Shown here: one piece after another, positions 26,001 through 41,000 of the stretch
How positions within the stretch are numbered: position 1 is the first letter of the stretch
Layout: each line of letters starts with the position of its first letter
Assembly: GCF_023343835.1 (NCBI RefSeq)
Contig: NC_064442.1
Span: forward strand, 16,292,501-16,356,500
Source of the DNA: Lagopus muta
Lineage: Eukaryota > Chordata > Aves > Galliformes > Phasianidae
Length of the DNA: 64,000 nt
Direction: 5' to 3'
Translations under genes and position numbers: made by a program
Notes under the pieces: model-generated
Told to the model about the DNA's origin: nothing
Database searches by the model: none
What the model saw: only the letters and a program-made list of their open reading frames with translations

Positions 26001-29000
26001 GCATCGGTTGGTTGATGTGGAGTTGAAGTTATTTCTATAGAAGAACTGTGATAGACAGACAGAATTGTGTCTGCTGACACTGAGATCCAGTGAATGAGTT
26101 TTACAGGAGAATTGCACTTCTGGAGCACATTTAAGACTTGTGTTTCAGAATATCTTTTTTTTTCTTTTCAGTAGTGTAATTTTGTTAGCTATCGAAGAGC
26201 AGTTCTGGCTGCAGAGTGGTATTTCCTGCTACAGCAAAAGGTCCTTGCCTGACATCTGTTTCTTGCATTCTAATTTCTGTTGAATGAGAGCTGTAATTTT
26301 GCAGTAGGTCAGAAACATATGTTGTGGCATTTCAAATGACGCTGGGACTAGAAAAACTATGGAAAAGAGCACATACAAGGGAGCAGATTGATTGTCATAG
26401 AGGTCTGCATGCTGAATTGTAACATTTTTCTTTTTTAAGGTAATTTTCAAAATGTGGTTTTTTGTTTTTTCCTTTTTTTTATTTAAAGATCAGAATTACC
26501 CCAGATGTCACTGAACACTTGATTTGTGTGAATGCAAATGTTTTGGACTGAGTAGGAGAGCCCACCGCTGTTGTGGTCTTTGGAGGATGTCTCCAGCTAA
26601 ATGAGTTACACTGTGCTGGGGTTTGCTGGAGTGTTCTGCCAGGCTGTGGGGCTGTTGTTATCAGGGCCATAAGAAAAGCACCACAAAAGCCCAGGTGTGC
26701 AGGCTTTAGCCATCACTGGTTCTCTTTCCATCCCAGTTCTTGTTAGTGCTTCTTCACCATCTCTGTGAGTTTTTTGTCTTTTTCCTTTTGTTACTCGAGA
26801 TCCTTGTTTCTTCTTCCATTCTTAGCAGAAGATGGGAAGAAAGAGAGCTTGCTGAACATGGAAGGGATAGGGAGAACTTTGTTCCTATGACCAGTCAGCA
26901 GCATGCAGACTCAGGGTAAGCTTGTGGACGTAATGGTCTGTGTATGAAGGTGATCTCTCGTCTTTCCTATGTCTGGAAAATGAGTTTGACCTGATAAAGA
27001 CCACATTTGATTATTATTATTTTTTTTTAGCCTCTTTTATTCAGTCATGCTCTGAGGTTGAATAGTTGTTCATCCATTTCTTTGGGTTAATGCAATGCAG
27101 GAATGCTTCTTAGTTATTTTTCAGACTTCATAGGCTGTTGTATCTCCTTAAGCTCATTCCCTGGCTGTTTTCAAGTAAAGCTTATTAGCTTTGGCTTGTA
27201 TTGTTTTAGACTCAGTCTTGTTTTCATTAAAACTGTGAACATTTTTTTTTCCATTTGAATCTGTTGCTTATGTATGGGACAATAGCTATCATAATCTGTA
27301 TGATAGAATGCAGTGCTTTGGGACAGGTTTTTTAGGAAGATTTCTGTTTGTTGAGGTGAGGTCAGAGTCTTGGTTTCAGTCTCATAGGCTGGACCTTGTT
27401 TTCCTCTGCAATATGAAAAGAGGAGTGTTTGATTTCAGATACTTGGCATTTTTAAAAGAACATTTGAGTAAAAAAAAAACAAACCCCAACAATGTGAATT
27501 GATGACGCTTCATGTTTTCTAGGCTTTCCTTTGAAAAGTTTCTTTTATTCTACTCAACAAAACCCCAATCAAAACTTGAATGTTAGCTGATGAAAGAAAC
27601 TGCTCCAGAGGAAGGCAGTATGCAAACATCTAATCCATTGCCTTTGTTTAGAAACTCATTCTAATCTTCATGAGGATCTTGATGCTAAATTTTGAGGGAC
27701 AGATTTTAGTCCTGAGGATTCCAAATTAACTCTTCCAAGTGCACCATCATGGTAAGGAGACAGGATGCACTGGAAGTGGGATAGAGAGGCAGGACAGACT
27801 GCATTGAGCCTGGCATGCTCTTGCCTTAGCTACAGATTAGTTCAGATCTCACCACAGCTGGTTTAAGTGTAATCAGGACAATAAAGTTCACCTGCCTCTT
27901 CTAATCCCTTCAAGATGTGCAAATGGTTTAAAAAAAAAAAAGAAAATTAGAAATGCAAAAAGCAAATAGAAAACAAAACAAGAACTGACCCAGAGCTTTA
28001 TTGTTGCTGCATTTTTCTGATAGTCAGGCATAGGGCTGCAGGGTGCTGAGGCCAATAGAATAGTGAATTTTTTGTTGTTGCATCTGTGCCTGAGGTTTGT
28101 AGTGAAAGTTTCAGACAATGTTTGGAGAGAAATAAAGCTTTGAGCCATTTCTCACTTGGTCTGTGCTGCTCTTAGTAAGCTGTTCCTGCATCGCTTTCTG
28201 TTTTGTTGGTTATAAATGTCTTTCGGGTAGCTGAAGAGTGGTTGAAGGCCATAGCAGTCCATGGAGGTTAGAAAGCGCAGCTGCTTCAGAAATTCAGAAA
28301 ACTAGCTGAGGCTTTTCTGATAGGTGTTTTGGGATTATCAGAGCAAACAGTTGTTTTTGTGGAGTGAATCTGAATAATACCAGGTCAAATACTGCTTTAT
28401 GGTATCCTTGTTATTGGGACCGTGTAAACTTCTGCCCTCCATTTCCTTGATACTAAGAGGGCTTCTTGAAGCGTAGCTGACATGGTAAATGTGCTTCACA
28501 TTCAGCAACCTCTACTGGTATGCCAACACAATGTTGTTTTTTTTTTTTTTCCTCCTTTGGAATATTTGTTTGGTTTTGGATCTTGAAAATGTAGCTCTGA
28601 AATTCCTTTGACAGATCTGATTACCCACTTGAATCCAGTCCCGCTAACCGCAGGCAGCCTGCCCAAATAAGATAATTCTTCCCAACGTTGGGCTTTTTCC
28701 CCCTCGCAGTGTTGCACCAGACAGCTGTTTTGCTTGGGAGCAGAAAGGTGCTGGGCTTGGGGGTGGGTCCTCATCAGAACCAAATGGGCAGGTATTGATT
28801 TAGTTGTTTTTCAAGGCGAGTTGTATGTACCTCTTGGAATGCAGTCTGAGTGCAGTGAGTCCATGTCAGAATACGAGTGCATACTCTCACAACTGCCATG
28901 GCCCTTTTGGACTTGTTTGCCTGTGTTTGGTTTGTAAAGTTTCCATAATATTCTGCCCACTGGGCGTTTTGCCCCCTAAGATATGAGTTAGAAATGAGTC

Positions 29001-32000
29001 TTTTGCATAGTATGAGGGAAATAGGAATTGAATGCAAGTGCTACAAATGAGTAAATTCATAACTAGATTAGCTAAGGAAAGCAAGAGGCCTTCTTGCTGT
29101 TTCCCCTTGTTCCCTCCTGCTCCCAGCTTGACTCGTTTGGCCCGAGATTGATTGCTGACTGATTCAAGAAGATTCTTTTCCTTAAGGGTTTGAAAATTAC
29201 ATTATACTTCTGGCTTTGCTGTGCTTTTACTGGCAGCTGTCTGAGAGTGACTGTTAGTGTAATTCATTTCTGTCTTGCTCTAACATAAAGATTGGATCAC
29301 TTTTTTTTTTTTTGCACGTTACTGCTGTAATACAGAACAGTATCTGTTTTCCTGTGAAGGCTAGTGTTCAGTTTTCATACATGTAAGCGTGTATGTGTGT
29401 GTGTATTTCAATGTGAATACTAATTAACAAAGTAGTCTGTGCATTAAAATCTGCTAGACGTGTACTTTTGCTTTACAGACTGAATAATTGGGTCTGATCA
29501 GTAGTGTTAAGTGACCTTTCCTTCGCCCTAGCAGAGGAAGCACAGCATGCTCTGTGTCTCGATTCTGTTTGTGATCTGAAGCCTTTCTCCTTGAGCTTGT
29601 TTAACCACTTCCTCGGAACTGGTGCGTCTGTTTGCACGGATTGAATGCAGAAAGTTTGCCTTTCCCACCCATCTGCTTCTCCAGCACTGAGTTTACAGGC
29701 AAACTAAAAGCACGCGGTTACCAAAGTGCAAGATTTTCAGTGTGGAATTCTAATAGCACAGTGAAAATGCTGAACTGTAGCCCTCATGGTTGAGGGTAAT
29801 GGATGTGGGAGGTGAATGAAGTGCAGCTGGAGCTAATCATGTTGCACTCTGACAGACATTGCTCGGTGTTAGAAGCGTGGTGAACTCTTCAGTGACCTGC
29901 TTGTCCTGCTCGTTCTATGAAAAATGCTTTACCTACCCACGTTGTTATGTTCTAATCCACTGCTTGTTTAGTATGTTCCAATGAGAAGTGTTTTACCACT
30001 GTAGCAGAGTGGTCCACTGTAACCATCTGTGAAATGTCTTACTTGGGACTGAGCAACGCTTTTGTTCACTGAGGAGGGCAAGAAATGCTGCATTTATTGT
30101 TATGCATGAGCACAAACAGCAGTTGATTCCATGAGTTCAGGCTATCACAAGGTAACTTACTTGTTTTCTCACTAAATACTCAGTCTTTCTGGTTTTGGCT
30201 GAAAGATTGCAACAAAAGAAACATTTGCTTATTTTTCTATAGCTCTAAGGTAAGGGCAGCATCTTTTTATCATCTTTAGAGTCTCTTGAATTCTGGTACT
30301 TTTGGATGTGATTTCAGGTAGGCTAAGACTTGACATGGTCAGGACTTCCTTGCATGTCTCTTTACAAGGGTATGCAATGCTGAAAGAATGGTTAGCATTC
30401 CTGGATTGTCAGCAGTGCCTGCCAGGAACCTTGCTTCCTTCTAAATTTTCTTAGTTTGATTTAATGTAATTACATTTAATATTTTCTGAAGTTTTCCTGT
30501 GGCTTCTGGATGCTGGCTGACTTAGAAGCAGCATTTAAATAATCTAATTAAAAATGATCTCCCTTCTGTTTGATTTCATTTTCAATAGAATGCGGTTTTT
30601 CTTAAAACAGCCAATAGTGTCACATCAAGTGAACTTCACCTGAAAGATTTTTAAGCAGGAAATGTATTTTTCTAATATCAGTAGTTTTGAATGAATTCAG
30701 TCTATTTCTGAACTTCTCGTAATGGTGCTAGAGGTAGGATAGAAAGAAGAGCTTCATGTGAAGTTAGGTTTGAAAACAAGTAGGAATACTCTTTAAAACC
30801 TAAGCAGTAAAATGTCTGGCCTGTAACTGAGGAGTAGTACACATCACTTGTATTCAAAGCCTGGCATGTTCTTTTTTTTCCTGCTTTTTCTGTCTAGAAG
30901 GCAACATTAATCTACTCAGAGGTTGAAAAATACTCCTGTAGCATTTTCCTGTTTCAGTCACTTGGATTTCATTACTCAGTTGCTCATCTGGAAGTGGCTA
31001 GCTTACAGTTCCTTGTATGTGGGACAGGTACCTTCAGATCTGTACAGTTTGGCCCTCCCCAGCCCCCCACAAAAACAGCCACCATGGTCGCTTAACTTGG
31101 TGTTTGGGTAGTTTTGAAGGCTTCTTTGCTTCCGCTGATATATGGCTTGTGTCAGTGCCAAAGAGCCTGGTGGTGCTCATAGCCAGGTCAGCTGCGGTCT
31201 TGACTGATGTGCTGTGATGAGCAGGGCTTCTGCTTTGTGCCCCTAGAAGCTGTTCTGTTGCATGAGCCGTGGGTTACAGAGCTCATGGGTCGCAGAGCAA
31301 GAGTGCACATGGCTCTAATGTGCATTTTAAGTGGAACACCCTCAATTCCAGTCTCAATCATAGTGTTTGGATGTTCCATCTGGAGCGTAGAACACGTGTG
31401 CTCCTTGCCACAGAGGCTGCAGCAGGGTTAGAGCTGTGAAGTAACTGCTTACTGCTCACTCATACGGAGCGCTGTGTGCAGCAGGAGGAAGTGGCGGGGT
31501 TGCTGCAGTGCTTATGGGTAGGAGGTGAGCTTGTTAAACCTGAAGCATTCACATCTTGTGCACGAAGGGAGATTGTGCACAGCAAATCACGCTCCTCATA
31601 TGTTTTACCCACTCTGTCTGCATCCAGAGGGCATTGCAGAGCTGCAGACCAAGGGGTGGGCAGAGCCTTTTTGCGGTGCCAGCCCAAGTGAGAGCATCAG
31701 CTGGCACGCTGTCTCCTTGGTGTTTCTCATGGGCTGATGACTGGAGCAGTTGTTCCTAGACTACCGGTTCTCACAGTTCCCTCTCTCAGATACCTGATAC
31801 TCTATATTATATATTGCATTGGGGAAATTCTAGGCAGTCAATTCAGAGCTGCTTTGGCAAGTCTCCCTGAAAGCTGTGTGTGGAGGGCTGAGTTTTAGGA
31901 TCTCTTACCCTTGTCTGCAGGTGAGGTGACACGCGTGCCTGGGCTGCTAGGCGTGTTCGTAGGAACCGCCCAGCTCTTTTTGCAGTATCGGTCAGCATCT

Positions 32001-35000
32001 TTTTGGAGCAAGACTGAATAATGATGCCTTGGTGCAAAATGGTAATTGGGGCAGGGAGGGGTTGTTAGGAAGAACGGTTTATAAGTATGGGAAAGGAAGA
32101 GCAAGTCTGAATTCTCCAGAATGCTGAAAAGCATTGTCACATAAATCTTTGGGAGCTGATGCACATGTCTGCCTGCACAGACACACAGCAACACGCTGCG
32201 TATATATAGCAGGCGTGTGTGTGTGTGACCAAGTGCTTGTTTCTGGGACAGTTTGCATAGCGTGATACCAGTATGCCAGGGCAACCACAGCTATGTAAAT
32301 ATTGCTGCTGGTGCAGATACTGGCTGCGGGAACAGTGCCCTTTTCCAGTCCAGCTTTTATCAGTATAGCTGAGCTATTATGTCAACAAATGCAGAACTGG
32401 AGGAAGGCCATTGAGGCTGAAGCTGTCTCTGTGCAGGCCATTATGCCAGTGTAATTTAACCGCCTGGTTATAGCAGGAAGATGTTCGTGTCGGTACCACT
32501 CCTTTGGAGTGCAAAGTCCAGGCCATTTTTGTAAAGGATGCAGTGTTGGAAATAGCTTAATGACTCTACTCTCATTTCCATTTGTGCTCTTGAGGACCAG
32601 AATACTGCTTTGATGGTGCTGATGTTTTAAAAGTGACCTTTTCCATAGCGATATAATAAGGACTGTATTAAAGCTGGGGTGCAGGTGTGCTTCAGCAGTT
32701 GCATTGGGTCAGTTTTGCTCTGGCTATGGCAGATCAGCTCTGCCACAGGGATATTGCCCTGCAGAAACTGCTTCAAAACTGCTTCGTGCCTGCCTCCTGC
32801 TCATCCTGTTCCTCCTCTTGCCAGCTTCTAAATGGTGCCGCATGCTATTAAACAGCACTGTTAGCTTCCTAGGTTGTTTGTACATTTCTGCGTACTTGCA
32901 GCTTTCCCACATCAGAAAACTGCAGCTCTGTTCTGCAGGAGTAGAGGGTTTGCCAGGAGCCTTCTTGCATCATAGGGCTGTGCTCGGAGTCTGTTTTCTG
33001 CAAGGAAGAAAAGCAGCCAGGGCTCGGGAGTAACATTTGGGTCATGTGAGGGTAAGATGGGTGGGGGCCTGTGTGAGTGCCAGCCGTGTTGGCTGTGTCA
33101 CAGCTGTTCTGCTTGATGCAACTTGGTGAACGTTGTTTGTCAGGGTGCTTCACGGGAAGTGAAAGCTGAAGGGACAGGGAGGAGCAGCTGTGTGAGACAC
33201 GTGTCTGTATGTAGTGGTGATTGATTGTGCCCTCGCTCGGGATGGATCGATGCTCTTCATTTGCACAGGGCTCTGTGGGCTGTATGGCAGAGAGGCATTC
33301 ATGTTTTGTTTGGATCATTCTGTAAAAGATGATATTTGCATTTCTTGTTACATGAGGAAGAGTTTTTGCCCTTCTGAATGATCCCATATTAATGTGCAGT
33401 GGCAAACAGTGCCCTGTTTTGAACAACCCTGTGGCATTGCAGGTTTGTTCTTCTTTCTCTCTTGGTGTGTCAGAGCCTTCTTTGCCTTACAGCTCGGGCT
33501 GTTCTTAAAGCACAGCTGAGAACCATTCCACGTGGTCATGGTGGTTCCACTTTAGAAAGCCGCTGCTGTGCCCCTGCTCGTATGGTACTAAATAAAGGGT
33601 AACAAGCACAGATGAGTTTTTATGTTGTTAAGGTGTGTGTTGGACAAAACTCTTCCAAATTGGAGGCTGCTAGTGAAGTGCACCCCTCCTCCTTGTTGTA
33701 ATTAGCACTAGAGGTCTGTTTGAAGGGTGATGTTCCAGGGCGGTGCAGTGTGCTCTGAATGGAGAAGGAGTTTGCACACTGAAGCCACGCGCCTTCATGT
33801 TAGCACTATGTTTGAAAGGAATAACCCGTGCTTTCTTTACAGATAAAGCCTAATTCAGGTTATAAGCAGCTCAGAGCATTTCTTGTCTTCTTGCTGTGTG
33901 TTCTGTTGTACCTTTTTGGAGCCCTAGCTAATGATTAAGGCTAATTTCTGCCTAACTTACTTTCTTAACAGCAAGTAATGGACAGTAACTGCTTCAGAGT
34001 CTGAAGAGTACCTAGAAAGTCAGGCTGGGAGGGCAGGTGTCTGAGCCAGCATCAGAAATGCAGAATGCGGTCTCAGAAACCTTCAAAAAGGAGTTACACA
34101 ACTCGGAACAAAAATCCCCATGGAACAGAGCAGCTGTAGGTCAGAAATGCAATACTGCTGTGTTTCATCTTCGTGGGAGTCACTTCCATGTTATTTGAGC
34201 TCTCTGTGGGAGGAGATGTTTGCGCAGAAGATAAACTACGCACTTCTAATGTGATGCAATTGGAGCAAAGTTCCTCCTGAAAGCTGAAGCAAACAAGTGA
34301 GCCATTTTTTCCCCTGCTTTCTGATGTAAAGAGTAGAAAACAATATTATTTGGCAGCGTGCAGTTTGTGGGTTTGTTTGCAGGCCTGGTGTGGAGCATGC
34401 ACTCTGTGTGAGTGCTGCAAGAGGAGCCCTCTCAGTGTAGCTCAGCACTCCCTAGGCACACAGTGCTTACAGCACCTGAATGTGACACTGCAGTAGTCTG
34501 GTATGTAGAGGAAATGAATAGTTTGCATCCTGGTTCCTGGGCTTCCAGATTGAGAACCCATCCCAACTACAGGTGACGACATAGGGACAGCAGGGATGCT
34601 AGTGAACGGGTGGGAGATCTCTGCTGGAATTTTCATCCAGGGACGAGTGCTTCATGCTTCTGGCAAAGCACATGTAGGGTGATGGAAGTGGATTTGTAAT
34701 TGGTTGTTTTTTCATGCAGCACTTAAGCAACTATTTGATACCATATCTTTGTTTAAGTACGGGAATGCTTTTGTCTTTGTTTCCTTCTGGTTAATGTTTT
34801 ACCTTTCAGTTTCTGTAATTCGGGGAAATGAAGTAGTATCAAGTCAGACCAGTGGTCCATTTTGCATGTTTTGTTCTAACAATGGCCACGATTTCCCCTT
34901 TGTTTGCTCTTGTTTGTCAGAGTAAAATTTGGATTTTCTTAATCAACTTTTTCTATTTTGACAAACTTCTTCCTCTTACACCTGAAGAATAGGGCAGAAC

Positions 35001-38000
35001 TGCTCTGCCTGGCGCTGTGCCATCCACAGCAAGACTGCCATCACAGTTTGGGAGCCATCAGCTTGAGAAATGGGAGAATTCACTGCTGAAAATCCAGCAA
35101 CAGCAGAGACAGTGTGAGCAAATGGATTTCCCAAGTACAGTAATTGCAGCAATTGAAGGAACTTCCAGCCTTCACTGAAGGGCTGAAAGCACTGCCCAAG
35201 GGGCACTGATGGGGAAGCACAGCTGTTTCACAGCATGCAGAAATAATTGTGCTTTTTTCCTCATAATACAATCTTTATTCCATGGATTGGGCCCACGAAT
35301 TAAAATACAATTATTTGTCATAATAAGTACAGACTAGACAGTAATTCTCCAGGAAGCAGTGTTAGAGTGGCTTTTTTTTTTTTTTTTTTTTTAAATTTAA
35401 TATCTGATTTTAACTAAAAAAGGCAAAATTGAATGATGGAAAAGTATACCAGCTCATTTAAATACCTAAGGTAGTGACTGACTGCTCTTCTGATTCAAAA
35501 CTGACCCTGTTCTTCTCTCCCTCCATTGCCCTTGACTGGCAGTTACTTTTCATGTGTAGAAAAATTAGGTGGTATTTTATGCTCTTGTATTTTTGGGAAA
35601 ATTGAAGCTATCTTTTTATTGCTGCTTTTTGTCCTTACACAAGTGCACCTCTTATTTTTCCTTCTCCATCACATTACCTGGGTATTTAAAAGTGCAGTGA
35701 TATGTCTGTAAATGCTGTGTTAATGGCCTACACAGATGTTTGTACCTGTCTGGTGGGCTGCTGATCTCCCTTGTTGTTTCTCTGCGTTCTGCCTGCACAG
35801 ATGACTTTGTGTGGTTGTTTTGCTGTTAACATTGAACACTAGAGACATCTGTCCTGGGTTGGGGTGAGTTGGGGTGTGCAGTTTGTGTGTCTCCACCCTG
35901 GGATGGTGTTCCATCAGTTTTCAGTATCTCCCGCTTCTTACCCAGACCTTTTGCTTAAACATTTCGAAGTTAATTTCACTTTTCTAGACTTAGAAGACAT
36001 AGCTAAAAACTCAGGTTATCAGTAAGGTGGTTTTCTCATGTCTTATTTGCAGAGCACAGCCCTGCGCTGCTTTTGAAGCATTCAGCAATGTGTGCGTGAC
36101 TGAGAGGCCAAAATCCTTCTGGTTAAGGCCTTTACCAGCATGCAGCACGGGCATAATTATTGCAGACACGGCATGTATCTTCATGTGTGACACGGTACTT
36201 CATCTGTGTGCTGCTGAGCACATGGCCAGGCTTTCTCATGTGTGGAAACGGCTTCTTGTGTAACAGGCTTTGTGAAACAGAAATGAAGAACTCTGCTTTT
36301 ATGCTTTTTCTGTGCTGAGTGAGCTGCCTTATTACAAATGAAAATAAATGCTTTAAGTATTCCCAGTGTTTTTACAACTTGGGCTTCTGATATTTTGAAA
36401 TGCAACACAGAAATGAAGTAGACCTCACACAGATGGAATGCAAACAACAAATGTAAAACTTCATTGGGCTGTAACAGGCCAAAGAGAAGGCTGAGGGCCT
36501 TAGCAGCAGTGCTGCTGTTGCGGTGTGGGCTGATGAGCAGATTGCTGCTCTGTGTAACTGCTCTCCAGGTGGATCATGTAAGTGTAATAGCAGAACCTTG
36601 ACACTTTTCTTTTTCTGTCTTTTGTAGTGTGCCGGTCAAATAAAAGCCCGTGGGTCTGTCTGACGTGCTCCAGTGTCCATTGTGGAAGGTGGGTATCAAG
36701 TGTTGGTGTGGAAGTTATTCAGCCAGACCTCTGCTTGCTTGGCTGAGGCAGTTCGTTCAAGAGGTTCCCAAATGCCTTTGTTCCCTGAAGGAAGCCTTGC
36801 ATGGCTTTGTTGGATGCTGTGTACTTACACCAAGCATGTTTCTTTGCTACCTTCTAAGAGTCTGGAGAATGTACCCAGTGCAATTATTGTCCAAAAGGGG
36901 CCTGAGTGCTGGATGTGATCTGTCAGCTCAGTCCCTGGGTGCGTGGTTAGCAACCTGCCTGCAGCTGGGCACTGGGACTTGTGCTCTTGGAGGTCCTGCC
37001 ATGTCAAGCCATTATTCCACAAAGGTGTCTGGAGAGCAGCTAATGCTGTGGGCAGTTGTCAGGTTCCATTCAAGATGGAAACCCTCAAATCCAAGTTGGG
37101 CGCAGCTTAGGCAGAAAGTACCATAAATGTGCTGCAGTATAATTCTGGAACAGAGCAGTTATCCTGCCATGTACGGGCTTCTGCAGGTTCCTTCAGGGCA
37201 TACCTACTGATTTTGCATCCGCTGGAGCACAGAAAGGATTTCTGTGGGAACGAGACAGTCAGTGCTATTGTTTGTATGTCAGGGTAACTGTCGAAAAACT
37301 GCTTCTCTAAAAATGTTCCTGATGAATAAAATATTGAGTCTGTAGGCAGTGTTACCATTTAGTGTCTGAAGTGTGAGCTTTTGTTCTGGGATGCTGTCAG
37401 TAAACTTGGTGAGGTTGAAATACATCCTCCAGGTCCCACTGGGAACGTTACCAACCAATTACAACACCAGAACATTTCTGGTGGAAGTGTGGCTTCATAG
37501 ACTGTCATTTGCACTGTCAGCCAAAAAGCCACCTCCTGCAAGCACGGCTGTCTGCTCTGGTTTCTGCCAGCACAGCAGTGTCCCTGGCCACATGGCTCCA
37601 CTAGCACAGTGCATTAGCAGAACTGTTTGTACCTGCGTGTGAGAACAAATCCAGACCAGAAAAACCTTCATGTGGGGATGGGCAGAACTCCTGGCAGTTG
37701 GCATTAAGCAAGAAGTGTGTGGGGTGTGGAAGTCACCTCTGGTCTGGCCATGCACTTCTAAGAGTTAATTACTTGTCAGCTGATGCTGAGGACTCTTGCA
37801 TTTGTGATGACTTTTATTAATTGAAGATGCTTGACTTTCTGGGGAGGTATCTCACAAGTTGGATTTGAGAATGCTCGCTGTGCCAACAAAAGAGCTGTAG
37901 GACTTCAGATTCTTTTCTCACCTGTGAGACCCATGCTGCTAAAGTAATCGCACAAGAAATGAGTGCTGGGTGGGAAAACAAAGGAGACCTCCAAGAAAAA

Positions 38001-41000
38001 TAGATGGGAAAATAATATGTAGAGCTAACCACATTCTGAGTGTGTAAAACAGGAACAGTGCTCTCCTTGGTTGTGGAGGTGAATGGGCCTGGTGAGGGCC
38101 TACATGCTGGCCCTGGGTGCAGAGGGCTATGCCTGTGTGTGGCTGCTATGAAGACAGTGAAAAACTGATTTGGACAAAGTGGGAAAGTAAACAGGTTAAA
38201 AAAAATCAAGTTGACTGATGTTTTTGTGTAGGTGAATTGCCTGTTTTAATGCTTTATGATACTGCGTGTGTGTTAGGTTGTGATGTGTTCTGGTGGATTT
38301 TGTTATTTTTGTTCTGCTTTGTTCACCAAATGTTGGTGAAATAATTGTTTACAAAGCCTCACGTTTTTTTCTCCCTGTATTTTAGATATGTGAATGGCCA
38401 CGCCAAAAAGCATTATGAAGACGCACAGGTTCCTATGACCAATCATAAGAAAACAGAAAAACAAGAAAAAGTTCAGCATACTGTGTGTATGGATTGCAGT
38501 AGCTACAGTACATACTGGTAAGAGTTTCAACGCAGTAATTTGACAACCTTTTACATACTGGAAGCTGTAAGCTTTAAACTCGTGTGGAGCGTTATATACA
38601 TCATTATGTACTTCATCTCTTGATTTCCAGACCTGGCTGCTTTAAAGCAGTTATGAGATAACCGTCTGCTTTTGCATGTCTTGTGTAGCATTGGTTGTGG
38701 CTGCACTCCTGTGCTTCAGTGGCTTAGTTCAAACTTTTGGATGTAAATATAACTATGCGGGTTATGTGTGTGTTACATACACATACATGTGTGGTTTGGG
38801 TTTGTTTAGAACCTGCCTTTTTATTGCTGCTGTTCAGTAACTTTACTCCTTTCACCTAATGGATGAGCCGTTCGTGGATCCTTTATTTGTAATACCAGGA
38901 AGTTCAGTAGCATGCCATACATTCTGCCTAAGAGATGTGAATGTGAGATGTGTAAATGCACGTTTGTTTGTTTCCAATATGCTTTTTTTCCTTCACTTTG
39001 GGGAAAAAAAAAAAGGCCTCTGTCGGATCGTGAGTTGGTACGAGCTGTGTGTGAGTTTGGGAGAGGGATGGATCCTGCTTGGAGGCAGCATCAAGTTCTC
39101 TGACAAGATTAAATAGCAGAATCATGGAAGTGGTTCTGTTGACAGAAGCATGGCCTCGGCTGCTGTGTGCAGGACATAAATAGTGCAGATCTTAGGGAGA
39201 TCAGTGGCACTGTGCTGTAAAATTACTTACATGCAGAGCTCCACGGGTGGGTACTGCTTTGTTCAGAAAATCTTTGTGTACTTTATGGGGGAAAAATCTA
39301 TCAGCTGAAGTTTGCATGTCCATTTTATGAGGAACAATTCTGTAACAAATGTTTTTATTGCTTGCAAGTAAAACCACAGTTAAAGTGTTCTGCCTGAGGA
39401 AATTCTGCTTGGAGCAATTCAGAAATGACTTGGGCAGTGTGTAGCAGTGGCAGGAGCTGTAGAGTTGTTAAACTCAGAGGGAAGTAAAATGGGGGTGGCT
39501 TTATGATGTATGGGGACTTTGCTTTTTCCTGCATTTTACATCAGTGACCACCAGTTTTGCCCATTCCTGTGTGAAAACATGTATTTTTCCAAGTAGTAAC
39601 ATGCACATGTATTACCAGCATTGGAACAGCTGTGGGAAGCTAATCCCAGTTTCCCAATTAACGCTGTTAACAACTGAATTCTGAGCTGTGATTTTTTTTT
39701 TAAGCCACGTCGAAAGTAATAACATATGCAGGAATTCTAGTGGGATATTGGAGATCTTGATTATATCTCCACTGACAAACAGTGTATGCCTGCTCTGCCA
39801 GAACTCGCAGAGGCTTTGTGTGTGTACACAGCACAGCTCCCTGCTGACCTCATCTCAAACCTAGGTATTTTGCACTGCAAAGAATGGTGCTCAAACTGAG
39901 GACAGTGACGTGTTATTGAAACAGATTGTGTTTGTGAGGAGGGGTGGGCACTCTGTTTGGAAGCTCACTGGTGTTTCACAGCATATTTGTAATAGAAGGC
40001 AGAAGGAGCAGTTCAGCATGTGATTTGTCTTCTGCTGTAATCAAAGCAGAAGGCTGAGTCATCAGTGGCTGAACTGGAACTAATTGCAGAGAGCTTTGCC
40101 GTGGGGACTTCCTCTTGCATATAATTCCCTGACAGATTACAAGTCTGCTGTGCCAATGTGAAGCTGAGCGAGTTTCAGAAGCAGCATATCTTTGCTTTCG
40201 TTAGAATATTTTGGGGTTTTTGGTTGTCAGAAAACAAATACCTGGATTTGGTATTGCACTCTTGTATATATGTGTGTGTATACCCGTGTATGCTTATACA
40301 TACATGAACACGTGTGTGTGTATTCCTCCCCCCACCCCCATGGAAATGAGCTTAGATGTAAGAAGATGCAGCACAAAACATTTGGACCAACGCCTGCCCC
40401 TGTGTTCTGGGTAGTTCTGTAAGACTTGCTGTCAACCAGTGCTTGCCACTGAAGGAAATGGTTGGGTGAGCTCCAGCCATAACCAGCTACTGGAGATGGA
40501 ATTTTAAAATGTTGTTTCCAGCTTCTTCAGTGTAGATGTGAAGCTGTGAGATATTGGGATGTTTATGCAATTATGTTGCTTCCAAGGGAACTTTTATTTA
40601 AAATCAATATTCTATGCAAAGCAGTGTGTGCAACCTCAGTAATTTGAAAGTCAGGAAAATGCAATCCTAAGACTTAATTAAATTTTCCTTCTATAAAGAT
40701 GACAGAGAGGCTCTTCTGCAGCGCTTCTACTTCTCAGTTGTGGAGTTTTGTTGAGCTGTGTGGAAAACTCTTGTTCTGCTTTCATCCTGTGGATTCTCAG
40801 TAGCTGTGTTCCTTAGCTGGGTGGTGGCAGTATGTCTGTGTAGGCTGTTAGAATGAGAAGGCATTTAATTTCATCCCATCCTTCTCTTTAGCAGTCACGA
40901 GAGCGCAGTGCAGGGTTTGTTGCAGCCATCCCTTTCAGTCCAAGGAGATGAAATACTGTGACTGCTGGAGCTAATGTGGTTTATTGAATTTTGTATCTGA

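Larger units (their letters stand above)
22495..36627 (+). other. USP3: USP3 intron 1 (14.1 kb)
   Basis: Begins GTGAGT and ends TTTTGTAG. The first kilobase is CpG island with the poly-T tract. The rest is AT-rich with poly-T runs near 28537 and 35372. A minus-strand frame of 185 codons (32869-33426) has no recognisable domain. No CR1 copy found. Confidence 0.85.

Noticed and set aside
36650-37126. 158-codon plus-strand frame overlapping USP3 exon 2
   Set aside because: It is not in the USP3 frame, begins at a non-ATG codon and runs through the intron donor; no domain is recognisable.
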